From NCBI GenBank assembly GCA_016214955.1, contig JACRMN010000012.1, positions 248,001 to 312,000 of the forward strand: a stretch of 64,000 nt of DNA, in the 5' to 3' direction. The position numbers were made by a program, and so were the translations under genes. The notes beneath the pieces are model-generated. The model was not told the origin of the DNA, made no database searches, and saw only the letters and a list, made by a program, of their open reading frames with translations. Below, in pieces: positions 51,182 through 59,715 of the stretch (its first letter is position 1; every line of letters starts with the position of its first letter). The DNA is from Deltaproteobacteria bacterium. Lineage in GTDB: Bacteria > Myxococcota > Myxococcia > Myxococcales > Anaeromyxobacteraceae.

Positions 51182-52354
51182 ATGAGAACCCATCGCTACC
51201 TCATCGTCGGCGGCGGCATGACCGGCCACGCGGCCGCGGCCGCCATCCGCGAGCGCGACCCCCTGGGCCCGCTCGCCCTGCTCGCCGGCGAGCCCGACCG
51301 GCCCTACGCCCGGCCGCCGCTCTCCAAGGGGCTGTGGCTCGGCAAGGAGGAGGCCTCGATCTGGCTGCCCGAGGTGCCGGGCCTGGACCTGCTGCTCGGG
51401 TGCCGCGCCGTGGCGCTCGACACCCGGCGCCGCGAGGTGCAGACGCAGGACGGCGAGACCCACGGCTACGAGAAGCTGCTGCTGGCCACCGGCGGCCGGC
51501 CGCGGCGGCTGGCCACCGGCGGCGACCGGGTGGTGTACCTGCGCACGCTGGCGGACTACCGGCGGCTCCGGGCCGAGCCCGGCAGGCGGGTGGTGGTGGT
51601 GGGCGGCGGCTTCATCGGCTCGGAGATCGCCGCGGCGCTGGCGCAGGCCGGCAAGCAGGTGTCGCTCGTCTTCCCGGAGAGCACCCTCGGCGCCCGCGTC
51701 TACCCCGCCGACCTCTCCGCCTTCGTGACCCGCACCTTCGAGGAGCGGGGCGTGCGGCTCTACCCGCGCGACGCGGTGCTGGCGGTGGAGCAGCGCGGCC
51801 CGGTCGCGGCGGTGCGCCTGGGCAGCGGCCAGGAGCTGGAGGCCGACGTGGTGGTGGCCGGCCTGGGCATCGAGGCCGAGGACCGGCTGGCGGCCGCGGC
51901 CGGGATCCGCTGCGCCGACGGCATCGTGGTGGACGAGACGCTGCGCACCAGCGCCCCCGGCGTCTGGGCCGCCGGCGACGTGGCCCGCTTCCCCAGCGAG
52001 CCGCTGGGCGGGTCGGTGCGGGTGGAGCACGAGGACAACGCCCTCTCGCAGGGCCGGGCTGCCGGGCTGGCGATGGCGGGGAGCGAGGCTCCCTACCGGC
52101 ACCTGCCCTTCTTCTACTCGGACCTCTTCGACCTGGGCTACGAGGCGGTGGGCCGGCTCGACGCCCGGCTGGAGACGGTGGTCTCCTGGACGCGCCCCTT
52201 CCGCGAGGGGGTGGTCTACTACCTGGACGAGGGCGTGGTGCGGGGCGTGCTGCTGTGGGGCGTGTTCGGCCAGGTGGAGGCGGCGCGGGCGCTCGTCGAG
52301 GGGCACCGGCCGGTGGCGCGCGAGCAGCTGCTCGACGCCATCCACCCACAGTGA
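51182..52354 (+). CDS. FAD-dependent NAD(P) oxidoreductase (ferredoxin reductase/AIF-like)
   Basis: This 390-residue pyridine-nucleotide-disulfide oxidoreductase has FAD dinucleotide site YLIVGGGMTGHAAAA, PYARPPLSKGLW, NAD site VVVVGGGFIGSEIAAALAQ, and GVWAAGDVARF near the C-terminus. A C-terminal reductase domain of about 90 residues (FFYSDLFDLGYEAVGRLDAR) matches the AIF/ferredoxin reductase subgroup that transfers electrons to a Rieske or 2Fe-2S partner. No such partner is in the window. It converges with topA, one base away. Confidence 0.85.
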   Translation: MRTHRYLIVGGGMTGHAAAAAIRERDPLGPLALLAGEPDRPYARPPLSKGLWLGKEEASIWLPEVPGLDLLLGCRAVALDTRRREVQTQDGETHGYEKLLLATGGRPRRLATGGDRVVYLRTLADYRRLRAEPGRRVVVVGGGFIGSEIAAALAQAGKQVSLVFPESTLGARVYPADLSAFVTRTFEERGVRLYPRDAVLAVEQRGPVAAVRLGSGQELEADVVVAGLGIEAEDRLAAAAGIRCADGIVVDETLRTSAPGVWAAGDVARFPSEPLGGSVRVEHEDNALSQGRAAGLAMAGSEAPYRHLPFFYSDLFDLGYEAVGRLDARLETVVSWTRPFREGVVYYLDEGVVRGVLLWGVFGQVEAARALVEGHRPVAREQLLDAIHPQ

Positions 52355-52355
52355 C

Positions 52356-55097
52356 CTAGCGGCCGGCCGCGCCCTTCTTCCTGGCCGCCTTCCTCGGGGG
52401 CTTCGCCGCCGGGGCGCGGGCTTCCTTGGCGGCGGCGCGCTGCGGGGCGCGGGCCTTCTTCTGGCCCTTCCCGGCTGCGGGCGCGGCGGCCTCGGACGGT
52501 TTGGCGGCCTTCTTCCTCGCCGCCCCGCGGGCCGGCCGCTGCCCCTTGCGCGCCGCGCGCAGCGCCGCCTTGGCCTGCCCCTCGGGCGAGGCCAGGTACT
52601 CGCGCCGCTCGGCCATGAGCTCCACCACCCGCTCCGGCGTGAGCTCCGAGGGGTCGTCGCCGCGCTTCAGCGAGGCGTTGGTCTCGCCGTCGGTGAGGTA
52701 GAGGCCGAACTTGCCCTCCTTGAGCACCACCTTCTTGCCGCTGACCGGATCCTCCGGGAAGGTGGCCAGCGGGGGCTTGGGCTGGCCGCGGCCGCGGAAC
52801 TGCTTGGGCTGGGCGAAGATGGCGAGCGCCTCGGGCAGGGTGATGCGCAGCACGATGCCGTCGTCGTCGGTGCCGAGGTTGCGGCTCTCCTTGCCCATGG
52901 TGAGGTAGGGGCCGAACTTGCCGTGGCAGGCCAGCACCTCGTCGCCGGTGGGCCCCTGGCCCAGGCTGCGGGGCAGGGAGAGGAGCTGGAGCGCCTGGTC
53001 GAGCGTGACGGTCTCCGGCTGCATGCCGCGCAGGAGCGACTGGGTCTTCTGCGGCTTCTCGCCGTCCTTGGCCTCGCCCAGCTGAACGTAGGGGCCGAAG
53101 CGGCCCGCCTTCACGTACACCGGGTTGCCGGTGGCCGGGTCGTTGCCGAGGAGCTTGCCGCCGCGCGGGGTGGAGAGGATCTGCAGCGCCTTCTCGGCGG
53201 TGAGCTCGTCGGGGGCCAGCCGGTCGGGGATGGGCGCGGTGTTCTCGCCCCACTTGAGGTAGGGACCGTAGCGCCCGACCCGCGCCAGGATCTCCACCCC
53301 GTCCGGCCCCTTGCCGACGGGGATGGCGTTCATGGCCGCCGGGTCGATCTCCTCCAGCCCCTTGCTCACCAGCGCCTTCAGGCCCGGGCGCTTCTCGTCG
53401 CCGAAGTAGAAGGCCTTGAGGAAGTCGAGCTTCTTCCGCTCGCGGCCGGCGATGCCGTCGAGGTCGTCCTCCATCTCGGCGGTGAAGGCGTAGTCGGCGA
53501 GCTGCGCGAAGTGGCTCTCCAGCAGCCGGGTGACCACGAAGGCCACCCAGTCGGGCACCAGCGCCTGCCCCTTCTTCCAGACGTAGCGGGCCGCCAGCGC
53601 TCCCATGATGCTGGCGTAGGTGGAGGGGCGGCCGATGCCCAGCTCCTCGAGCCGCTTCACCAGCGAGGCCTCGGTGAAGCGGGCCGGCGGCGAGGTGACG
53701 TGGCCCTGGGGCTCCACCGCCGAGACAGGGACCGCGGCGCCCTGGGAGAGCTGGGGCAGCGGCGACTCCTGGTCGTCGAGGGCCGCCTCGGGGTCGTCGG
53801 AGCCCTCGACGTAGGCGCGCAGGAAGCCGGGGAAGAGGATGGTGCGGCCGGTGGCGGCGAACTCGCAGCGCTCGCCGCCTGCAGCCACGGCCTCGAGCCG
53901 CAGGCTCACCGACTCGCCCTCGGCGTCGGCCATCTGCGAGGCCACGGTGCGCTTCCAGATGAGCTCGTAGAGCTTCCACTCCATGCCGGAGAGCTCGCCC
54001 TGGAGCGACTCCGGGGTGCGGAAGGCGTCGCCGGCCGGGCGGACGGCCTCGTGGGCCTCCTGGGCGTTCTTCGACTTCCTGGCGTGGGTGCGGGGCCCTT
54101 CGGGGAGGAAGCGATCGCCGAAGAGCTCGCGGATCTGGGTGCGGGCGGCGGCCAGCGCCGTCGCCGACAGCGTGGTGCTGTCGGTTCGCATGTAGGTGAT
54201 GTAGCCGCGCTCGTAGAGCCCCTGCGCCACCCGCATCACCTGCTGCGCCGAGAGCCTGAGCTTGCGCCCCCCCTCCTGCTGCAGCGTGGAGGTGATGAAC
54301 GGGGCGCGCGGCGAGCTGCGGTAGGGGCGGCGGTCGAGGGACTTCACCGCGAAGGGCCGGCCCGCGAGGCCGGCTGCCAGCGCCCGGGCGCCGGCCTCGT
54401 CGAGGAGCCGGCCGTCGGAGACGATCTTCCCCTGCTCGTTGAAGTCCTTGCCGGCGGCGATGCGGCGGCCGTTGACGCTGGCCAGGGTGGACGAGAAGGC
54501 GGGCGTCGTCGGGTGGCTGGCCTTCAGGTCCCAGTAGGCGGCCGAGCGGAAGCGCATGCGCTCCAGCTCCCGCTCCACCACCAGCCGCACCGCCGGGCTC
54601 TGCACCCGGCCGGCCGAGAGGCCCGGCCCCACCTTGCGCCACAGCACCGGCGAGACCTCGAAGCCGTAGAGCCGGTCGAGCGCCCGGCGCGCCTCCTGCG
54701 CGTCCACCAGCCCCAGGTCGAGGTCGCGGGTCTGCTCCACCGCCTCGGTGATGGCCTTCTTGGTGATCTCGTTGAAGACCATGCGCCGCACCGGCACCTT
54801 GGGCTTGAGCTGCTGGCGCAGGTGCCAGGCGATGGCCTCTCCCTCCCGGTCCTCGTCGGTGGCGAGGTAGAGGGTGGCGGCGCCCTTCAGCGCCTCCCTG
54901 AGGTCCCGCACCACGTCCTTGCGGGTGACCTCGTAGGTGAGCGCGAAGTCCTTCTCGACGTCGACGCACAGCCCCTTCGGCGGCAGGTCGACGATGTGGC
55001 CCACCGAGGCCATGACCTTGTACCCGGGCCCCAGGTACTTCTCGATGGTCTTGGCCTTGGCCGGCGACTCGACGATGACGAGGGCCTTCGCGCTCAT
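52356..55097 (-). CDS. topA: DNA topoisomerase I
   Basis: The 913-residue type IA topoisomerase starts with the Toprim fold (ALVIVESPAKAKTIEKYLG, metal site DEDREGEAIAWHL). The catalytic Tyr302 is in GYITYMRTDST. The C-terminal part lacks the classical four-Cys zinc fingers. It has instead repeated TopoI_C units (VGRYGPYLKWGE, AGRFGPYVQLGE, HGKFGPYLTMGK, GKFGLYLTDGE) and a 90-residue Lys/Ala/Arg tail. It relaxes negative supercoils during replication and transcription. The tail resembles H1-like basic extensions of high-GC bacteria. Confidence 0.95.
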   Translation of the reverse strand: MSAKALVIVESPAKAKTIEKYLGPGYKVMASVGHIVDLPPKGLCVDVEKDFALTYEVTRKDVVRDLREALKGAATLYLATDEDREGEAIAWHLRQQLKPKVPVRRMVFNEITKKAITEAVEQTRDLDLGLVDAQEARRALDRLYGFEVSPVLWRKVGPGLSAGRVQSPAVRLVVERELERMRFRSAAYWDLKASHPTTPAFSSTLASVNGRRIAAGKDFNEQGKIVSDGRLLDEAGARALAAGLAGRPFAVKSLDRRPYRSSPRAPFITSTLQQEGGRKLRLSAQQVMRVAQGLYERGYITYMRTDSTTLSATALAAARTQIRELFGDRFLPEGPRTHARKSKNAQEAHEAVRPAGDAFRTPESLQGELSGMEWKLYELIWKRTVASQMADAEGESVSLRLEAVAAGGERCEFAATGRTILFPGFLRAYVEGSDDPEAALDDQESPLPQLSQGAAVPVSAVEPQGHVTSPPARFTEASLVKRLEELGIGRPSTYASIMGALAARYVWKKGQALVPDWVAFVVTRLLESHFAQLADYAFTAEMEDDLDGIAGRERKKLDFLKAFYFGDEKRPGLKALVSKGLEEIDPAAMNAIPVGKGPDGVEILARVGRYGPYLKWGENTAPIPDRLAPDELTAEKALQILSTPRGGKLLGNDPATGNPVYVKAGRFGPYVQLGEAKDGEKPQKTQSLLRGMQPETVTLDQALQLLSLPRSLGQGPTGDEVLACHGKFGPYLTMGKESRNLGTDDDGIVLRITLPEALAIFAQPKQFRGRGQPKPPLATFPEDPVSGKKVVLKEGKFGLYLTDGETNASLKRGDDPSELTPERVVELMAERREYLASPEGQAKAALRAARKGQRPARGAARKKAAKPSEAAAPAAGKGQKKARAPQRAAAKEARAPAAKPPRKAARKKGAAGR

Positions 55098-55273
55098 TGC
55101 AGGGGACCGATACGGTCATGAGGGGGGCGCTGTCAAATCTCTCGGATCTCCCACCTCCCACCCTGCACCCCGCGGGGGAGGGCGTTTCCCGGCGCCCGGA
55201 CGCGCGGAAACCGGCTCTGCCGGCCCCATTTCTCGGGGTCGGGGTCGGGGTCGAGGTCGGAGTGGTCGAACCG

Positions 55274-55289
55274 CCCCGCGGTCGCGGGG
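55274..55289 (-). terminator. GC hairpin just behind the kinase stop
   Basis: CCCCGC-GGTC-GCGGGG forms a perfect 6-bp stem with a four-base loop right after the stop of the minus-strand kinase gene. It has no U-tract, so termination would be inefficient or Rho-assisted. The rest of 55098-55273 holds G/C-rich GGGGTC repeats and no gene. Confidence 0.35.
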
Positions 55290-55290
55290 T

Positions 55291-56643
55291 CTAGGCGCTC
55301 CGCCGCAGCTCCGTCGAGGTGGCAGCCGGGCGCGGGCGCGCAGGCGGGGCGCCGCTGTCGCCGCCGACCGCCGCGGGCGCCACCGGGATGCGGACGGTGA
55401 AGCGGGCCCCGGCGCCAGGCGCGCGGCAGGCCTCGACGGTGGCGCCAAAGCGCAGCAGGAACTCGCGGGTCAGCGACAGGCCGAGGCCGGTGCCGGCGCT
55501 CTTGGTGGTGACGAAGGGCTCGAAGAGGCGCGCCTTCACCGCCTCGGAGAGGCCCGGCCCGCCGTCGTCCACGTCGATGCGGATCGCCGCTCCCTCGCGG
55601 CGCGCTTCCACCCGGATCCACCGCGCCTCGGCCGGGAGGTGCTCCACCGCGTCACCGGCGTTGGCCAGCAGGTTGACGAGCGCCTGGACGGCGCGGCCGT
55701 GGGCCGCGAGCACGGGTGGGAGGTCCGCCGCCACGACCCGCTCCACGCGCACGGCCCTGAGGCGGAGCGAGGCGAGGCGGAGCGCCTCCTCCAGGATGCC
55801 GGCGGGGCTGCAGGGAGTCACGGTGTCGCTGCCGTTGCGGCCGAAGACGCGCAGGTCGGAGACGATCTGCGCCATGCGGTCGATCCCGGCCATCGTCTCG
55901 TCGAAGACGCCGCTCAGCTCCGGGTCGGCCAGGCCGGCCTGGGCATGGCGGTCGCGGATCCAGCAGAGGTTCGAGCGGACGAAGGCCAGCGGGTTGTTCA
56001 TCTCGTGCGCCACGCCCGTGGTGAGCCAGCCGGCGATGGCGAGCTTGTCCGACTGGCCCCGGCGCCGCTCGCTCTCGGCGAGCCCCTCGACGGCACGGGC
56101 ATGCTCCCGCTCGGCGGCGATGACGCGCTCGGCCTCGCGCCGGTTGGCGCGGGTGCAGTAGGCGGCCGCGATGGCGGAGATCGCCGCCAGGCTGATCCAC
56201 TCGGCCACCACGACGGGCGACGAGCCCATGTCGACGAGGATGGCGGCGCCCCCGGAGACGGTAATGGTGGAGGCGATCACCGGCGTGGAGATCACGCGGG
56301 GGGTGACGGCCAGGCCGATGAGCGGCATGGCCAGGAGGAAGCACAGGCCGACCAGGTGCCCGTCCTCCCGGCCGGCCACCACCGCGACCGAGGCCAGGGC
56401 GGTGCCGACGGTGGCCGCGGCGGTGGAAAGGGCGGCGAGGCGCGGGCGCTCCGGCCTCTGGAGCAGGCTCGCGCAGAGGAGGCAGCCGCTCCACAGGAAG
56501 CGGACTGCCAGCACCACCCGGTTCGCTCCGGGCGAGAGCGCGTCGAACACCAGCCAGAGCGCCACCAGGGCCGCGGAGATGCGCAGCGCCCAGCGCCGGT
56601 ACCGGATCTCCCAGGCGACGAGGCTCTGAACGTCACACGTCAT
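55291..56643 (-). CDS. Membrane-bound sensor histidine kinase
   Basis: The ATG at 56643 gives 450 residues (a GTG at 56652 would add three). The first 190 residues hold about six hydrophobic helices (ISAALVALWLVFDAL, LVGLCFLLAMPLIGLAV, AEWISLAAISAIAAAY), a membrane sensor of unknown ligand. The kinase part has His in GVAHEMNNPLAFVRS, N-box LLANAGDAVEHL, and DDGGPGLSEAVKARLFEPF / GTGLGLSL. The HEMNNPLA type is common in myxobacterial NtrB-like kinases. No receiver gene is adjacent; the sigma-54 activator at 62419 is one possible target. Confidence 0.88.
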   Translation of the reverse strand: MTCDVQSLVAWEIRYRRWALRISAALVALWLVFDALSPGANRVVLAVRFLWSGCLLCASLLQRPERPRLAALSTAAATVGTALASVAVVAGREDGHLVGLCFLLAMPLIGLAVTPRVISTPVIASTITVSGGAAILVDMGSSPVVVAEWISLAAISAIAAAYCTRANRREAERVIAAEREHARAVEGLAESERRRGQSDKLAIAGWLTTGVAHEMNNPLAFVRSNLCWIRDRHAQAGLADPELSGVFDETMAGIDRMAQIVSDLRVFGRNGSDTVTPCSPAGILEEALRLASLRLRAVRVERVVAADLPPVLAAHGRAVQALVNLLANAGDAVEHLPAEARWIRVEARREGAAIRIDVDDGGPGLSEAVKARLFEPFVTTKSAGTGLGLSLTREFLLRFGATVEACRAPGAGARFTVRIPVAPAAVGGDSGAPPARPRPAATSTELRRSA

Positions 56644-56990
56644 GCTGTCCACGGTCCTTCACGGTCCGGATGCCCTGCACCACGGGTGCCACCTCCCGCC
56701 AGCACGGAAGCCACCGTCCCCGCATTGGATTCATGGGGCGAGCCGGGTCGGGGGTGGACGAGGCATGGGTCTTTCGCCGCCGTGGGGTAGGAAAGCACTC
56801 CATGGGCCGGGTCCCCGCCGGTCGCGCGCGAGCATCAGGGCACCGGCTGCCCGCCCGAGGCTGACGAGGCCATCCGCGCCGGCCTCCCTGGGTAGCGGCG
56901 TCTCCCGGCCTGGCTCACGCCGTGCAGTGCCATGGCCCCAGGCGGAATGCCGGGCACCGCGGCGAGCGGCGACGGCCGTCCGGGCCAGCC
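56644..56990. other. Intergenic region between a kinase and a diguanylate cyclase gene
   Basis: This 347-bp divergent gap shows only low-complexity frames and no recognised gene. It must contain the promoters of both flanking genes, but no clear -35/-10 or sigma-54 pair stood out. Confidence 0.4.
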
Positions 56991-59687
56991 ATGCTCGTCG
57001 CCCAGCTCGACTACATCTACTTCTCCTTCGGGCTGGTGCTCTTCCTGCTCGCGGCCGTGTGCCTGTCGAGGTCGCGGCTCGAGCCACTCCCCACGCCGTG
57101 GTGGCTCCTCGGCGCCTTCGCGCTCGTGCAGGGCTGCGCCGAATGGCTCAACCTGGCCGCCATCACCAGGGGTGATGGGCCCGCCTTCGGCAGCTTCCGC
57201 GCGGTGGTCACCGCGGCGAGCTTCGTGCTCCTGCTCGAGTTCGCCCGGCGCACGAACCGGATCCTCCTCGGCGCGACGCCCGGCCCCTGGCTCCACCTTC
57301 TCCTGGGTGCCGCGGTGCTGGGCCTCGTGCTCGCCTTCGGCCCGGCGCACCTCGACCCCGCTGCCCGGCTGCTCATCGCAACTCCGGCCGCCTCCTGGAC
57401 CGCGGCCCTCTTCCTCGTCGCGGCTCGCAGGGAGGGGGGAGGTGAGCCTGCGACCCGGCGCGCTCGCAGGTGGGGCGGGTTCTACTTCGGCGGCTTCGGC
57501 CTGGCGGCGGGGCTCGTCGTCCCCGGAGCCCCGTTCCTCCCCGGGCGCTGGCCGAGCCCCGCGGCGCTTCTCCACTCGACGGGGGTTCCCGTCCAGCTCG
57601 CCCGGGCGCTCCTCGTCTGCGGGATGGCCGTCTCGGTGTGGGCGCTGGCGGTCTCCTCCGCCTCGCGGGACGGCGTCCTGCGGAAGCGGTGGACGCTGTT
57701 CCAGGTGATGGCCGCGTCCATCGTGGCCCTCCTCGCCGGAGGCTGGCTCTTCACCGAGAGGCTGGGGCGGCTGCACGAGCAGGACGCCATCGACGGCGCC
57801 GAGTCGTCGGCTTCCCAGGCCTACGACGACCTGGCGGAGGAGATGGCGATCGCGGAACGGGGCGCACGGTCCCTGGCGGCGCTGCTCGGCCGCCTCCGCG
57901 CGGCCGAGGCCCCCGTCGATTCCACCAGGCTCGCCGAGCTGGTGGACTCCGTGGGCCTCGCCACGGGCGAGCGGGACTCGGTCGCCTACGTGCTCGACCC
58001 CACGGGCAGGACCGCGTCCGCGTCGAATCGAGGCCGCCCGGAAAGCTTCGAGGGGAGGAGCTTCGCCGCACGCCCCTACTTCGAGGCGGCGCTCCAGGGC
58101 CGGCCCGGACGGTTCCTCGGGCTGGGCCTGGTCAGCAGGATCCCGGGCTTCTTCGCCAGCGAGCCGGTGAGGGATGGCGCCGGCCGGCTGGTGGCGGTGG
58201 CGGTCGTGAAGCGCAACCTCGGGGCGGCGCCGACCGGACCGCCCGGGCTCGACGGCTCCTACCTGGTCTCGGCCGAGGGCGGCATCCTGGTCGCGAGCCA
58301 GCCGGGCAACGGGGGGCGGTCCCTCTGGAGCGCGGCCTCGCCGGACGCGAAATCGCCGGGGGCCAGGCCGAGCGCGCCCGCGCTCCTCGACCACGCGATC
58401 CGGGGCACCGAGTGGGTGTCGCTCGGGGGACGCCGATACGTCGCCGTCCGCCGGCCCATTCCCGGATCGGACTGGTCGCTGGTCTTCCTCCGGGCCGAGA
58501 AGACCCAGGTCGCGAACCGGCTCCTCGGGATCCTCATCACGCTGCTCCTCTCCTCCCTGGTGCTCACCAACTTCGTGGCGATGGAGCGCCAGTACGGCAC
58601 GGAAGCGCGCGTCACCGGCGAGCGGCGAGAAGCCGAGGGTCGCGCCCGGGAGTCCGCCCGGCAGGCGAGCAGGGATCCCCTGACAGGGGTCCTCAACCGG
58701 CTCGGGTTCAATCACGTGATCGCCCGCGAATTCGCGGGTGCCCGGCGCCACGGCCGGTCCCTGTCGGTGGTGATGCTGGACCTCGACCACTTCAAGCGAG
58801 TGAACGACGAGCACGGCCACGCCGCCGGCGACGAGGTCCTGGTGAAGGCGGCGCGGCTCCTCCAGGCCAACGTCCGCGAGTCGGACCTCGTCGCCCGGTG
58901 GGGCGGCGAGGAGTTCATCGTCGTCGCCTCGGGAACCCCGGCCGCCGGCGCCGTGCGGCTGGCGGAGAAGGTGCGGGCGCTGCTCGAGGCCACCTCGCTC
59001 GGCCCCTGCGGCGCCGTCACCGGGAGCCTCGGGGTGGCGGAGATGCAGGCCGGCGACACGATCGAGGGGCTCCTCCACCGGGCAGACCAGGCGCTCTACC
59101 GCGCCAAGGGCGACGGCAGGAACCGGGTCGCCTGCGCCGGGACGGCGAGCGGCTCCGGCGAAGCCGGCCGGGTACCCGCAACGCAAACGACGCAGGAGGA
59201 CGCGATGATGCCAGCCACCCGGCCGTATCCGGACACCGGCTTCGCCCCGATGGACAGCGATCATCGCGCGCTGAGCGGGGCCCTCGGGGACCTGCTCCAC
59301 AAGATCAACGGGGGCGAAAGCGCGGAGGTCCGCCTCGCCCTCGAGTCGGTCATCGCCGACGTGGTGGCCCACTTCGCTCGCGAGGAGGCGCTGATGGCGC
59401 TGCACGCCTATCCGGGCCAGCACCGGCACGCGGAGGCGCACGCCCTCTTCGTCGGCGATGCACGGAGCTACCAGGCGGAGCTCCAGAGGAGCGGCGTCAC
59501 CGCCGACTTCCGCCGCTGGGCGATGGGCCGCCTGATGGAGTGGTTCCGCTTCCACATCCTCGCGCACGACGTCGGCCTGGGGCTGTTCCTCCGCAAGGCG
59601 GGTGCCGCGGACGGCCTGCCGCAGGTGCCCCCGCCGGCAGGCGAGTGGCCACCCCGGCCGGAGGGGCCGGAGGAGATCCCGGCATGA
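56991..59687 (+). CDS. Membrane diguanylate cyclase with C-terminal hemerythrin domain
   Basis: The start at 56991 gives 898 residues. Residues 1-245 contain about seven membrane helices. A periplasmic-type sensor region follows (VAYVLDPTGRTASASNRG, FEGRSFAARPYFEAALQG), closed by a helix near residue 515. The GGDEF domain has the active motif GGEEF at 638-642 and an inhibitory RxxD site (RESD, 629-632) five residues before it. From residue 740 a hemerythrin domain has DSDHRALSG, HFAREEALM, HRHAEAH and HILAHDVG ligands. Di-iron hemerythrin binds O2, so c-di-GMP synthesis may respond to oxygen or redox. An AGGAGGA site before codon 739 allows separate translation of the hemerythrin part. Confidence 0.9.
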   Translation: MLVAQLDYIYFSFGLVLFLLAAVCLSRSRLEPLPTPWWLLGAFALVQGCAEWLNLAAITRGDGPAFGSFRAVVTAASFVLLLEFARRTNRILLGATPGPWLHLLLGAAVLGLVLAFGPAHLDPAARLLIATPAASWTAALFLVAARREGGGEPATRRARRWGGFYFGGFGLAAGLVVPGAPFLPGRWPSPAALLHSTGVPVQLARALLVCGMAVSVWALAVSSASRDGVLRKRWTLFQVMAASIVALLAGGWLFTERLGRLHEQDAIDGAESSASQAYDDLAEEMAIAERGARSLAALLGRLRAAEAPVDSTRLAELVDSVGLATGERDSVAYVLDPTGRTASASNRGRPESFEGRSFAARPYFEAALQGRPGRFLGLGLVSRIPGFFASEPVRDGAGRLVAVAVVKRNLGAAPTGPPGLDGSYLVSAEGGILVASQPGNGGRSLWSAASPDAKSPGARPSAPALLDHAIRGTEWVSLGGRRYVAVRRPIPGSDWSLVFLRAEKTQVANRLLGILITLLLSSLVLTNFVAMERQYGTEARVTGERREAEGRARESARQASRDPLTGVLNRLGFNHVIAREFAGARRHGRSLSVVMLDLDHFKRVNDEHGHAAGDEVLVKAARLLQANVRESDLVARWGGEEFIVVASGTPAAGAVRLAEKVRALLEATSLGPCGAVTGSLGVAEMQAGDTIEGLLHRADQALYRAKGDGRNRVACAGTASGSGEAGRVPATQTTQEDAMMPATRPYPDTGFAPMDSDHRALSGALGDLLHKINGGESAEVRLALESVIADVVAHFAREEALMALHAYPGQHRHAEAHALFVGDARSYQAELQRSGVTADFRRWAMGRLMEWFRFHILAHDVGLGLFLRKAGAADGLPQVPPPAGEWPPRPEGPEEIPA
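59194..59207 (+). promoter_or_regulatory. Internal ribosome-binding site before the hemerythrin domain
   Basis: AGGAGGA at 59194-59200 precedes ATGATG at 59205 and 59208 with ideal spacing, inside the linker between the GGDEF and hemerythrin domains. Initiation here would give a stand-alone 160-residue bacteriohemerythrin ending at 59687. Either the two proteins were once separate genes and fused, or both forms are made. Confidence 0.5.
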
Positions 59688-59715
59688 GCGGCTCGCCCGC
59701 TCCGCGGGCCGGCTG

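Noticed and set aside
56642-57175. 177-codon frame overlapping the start of the diguanylate cyclase gene
   Set aside because: It is Arg/Pro-rich, overlaps the cyclase membrane segments in another frame, and has no recognisable domain.
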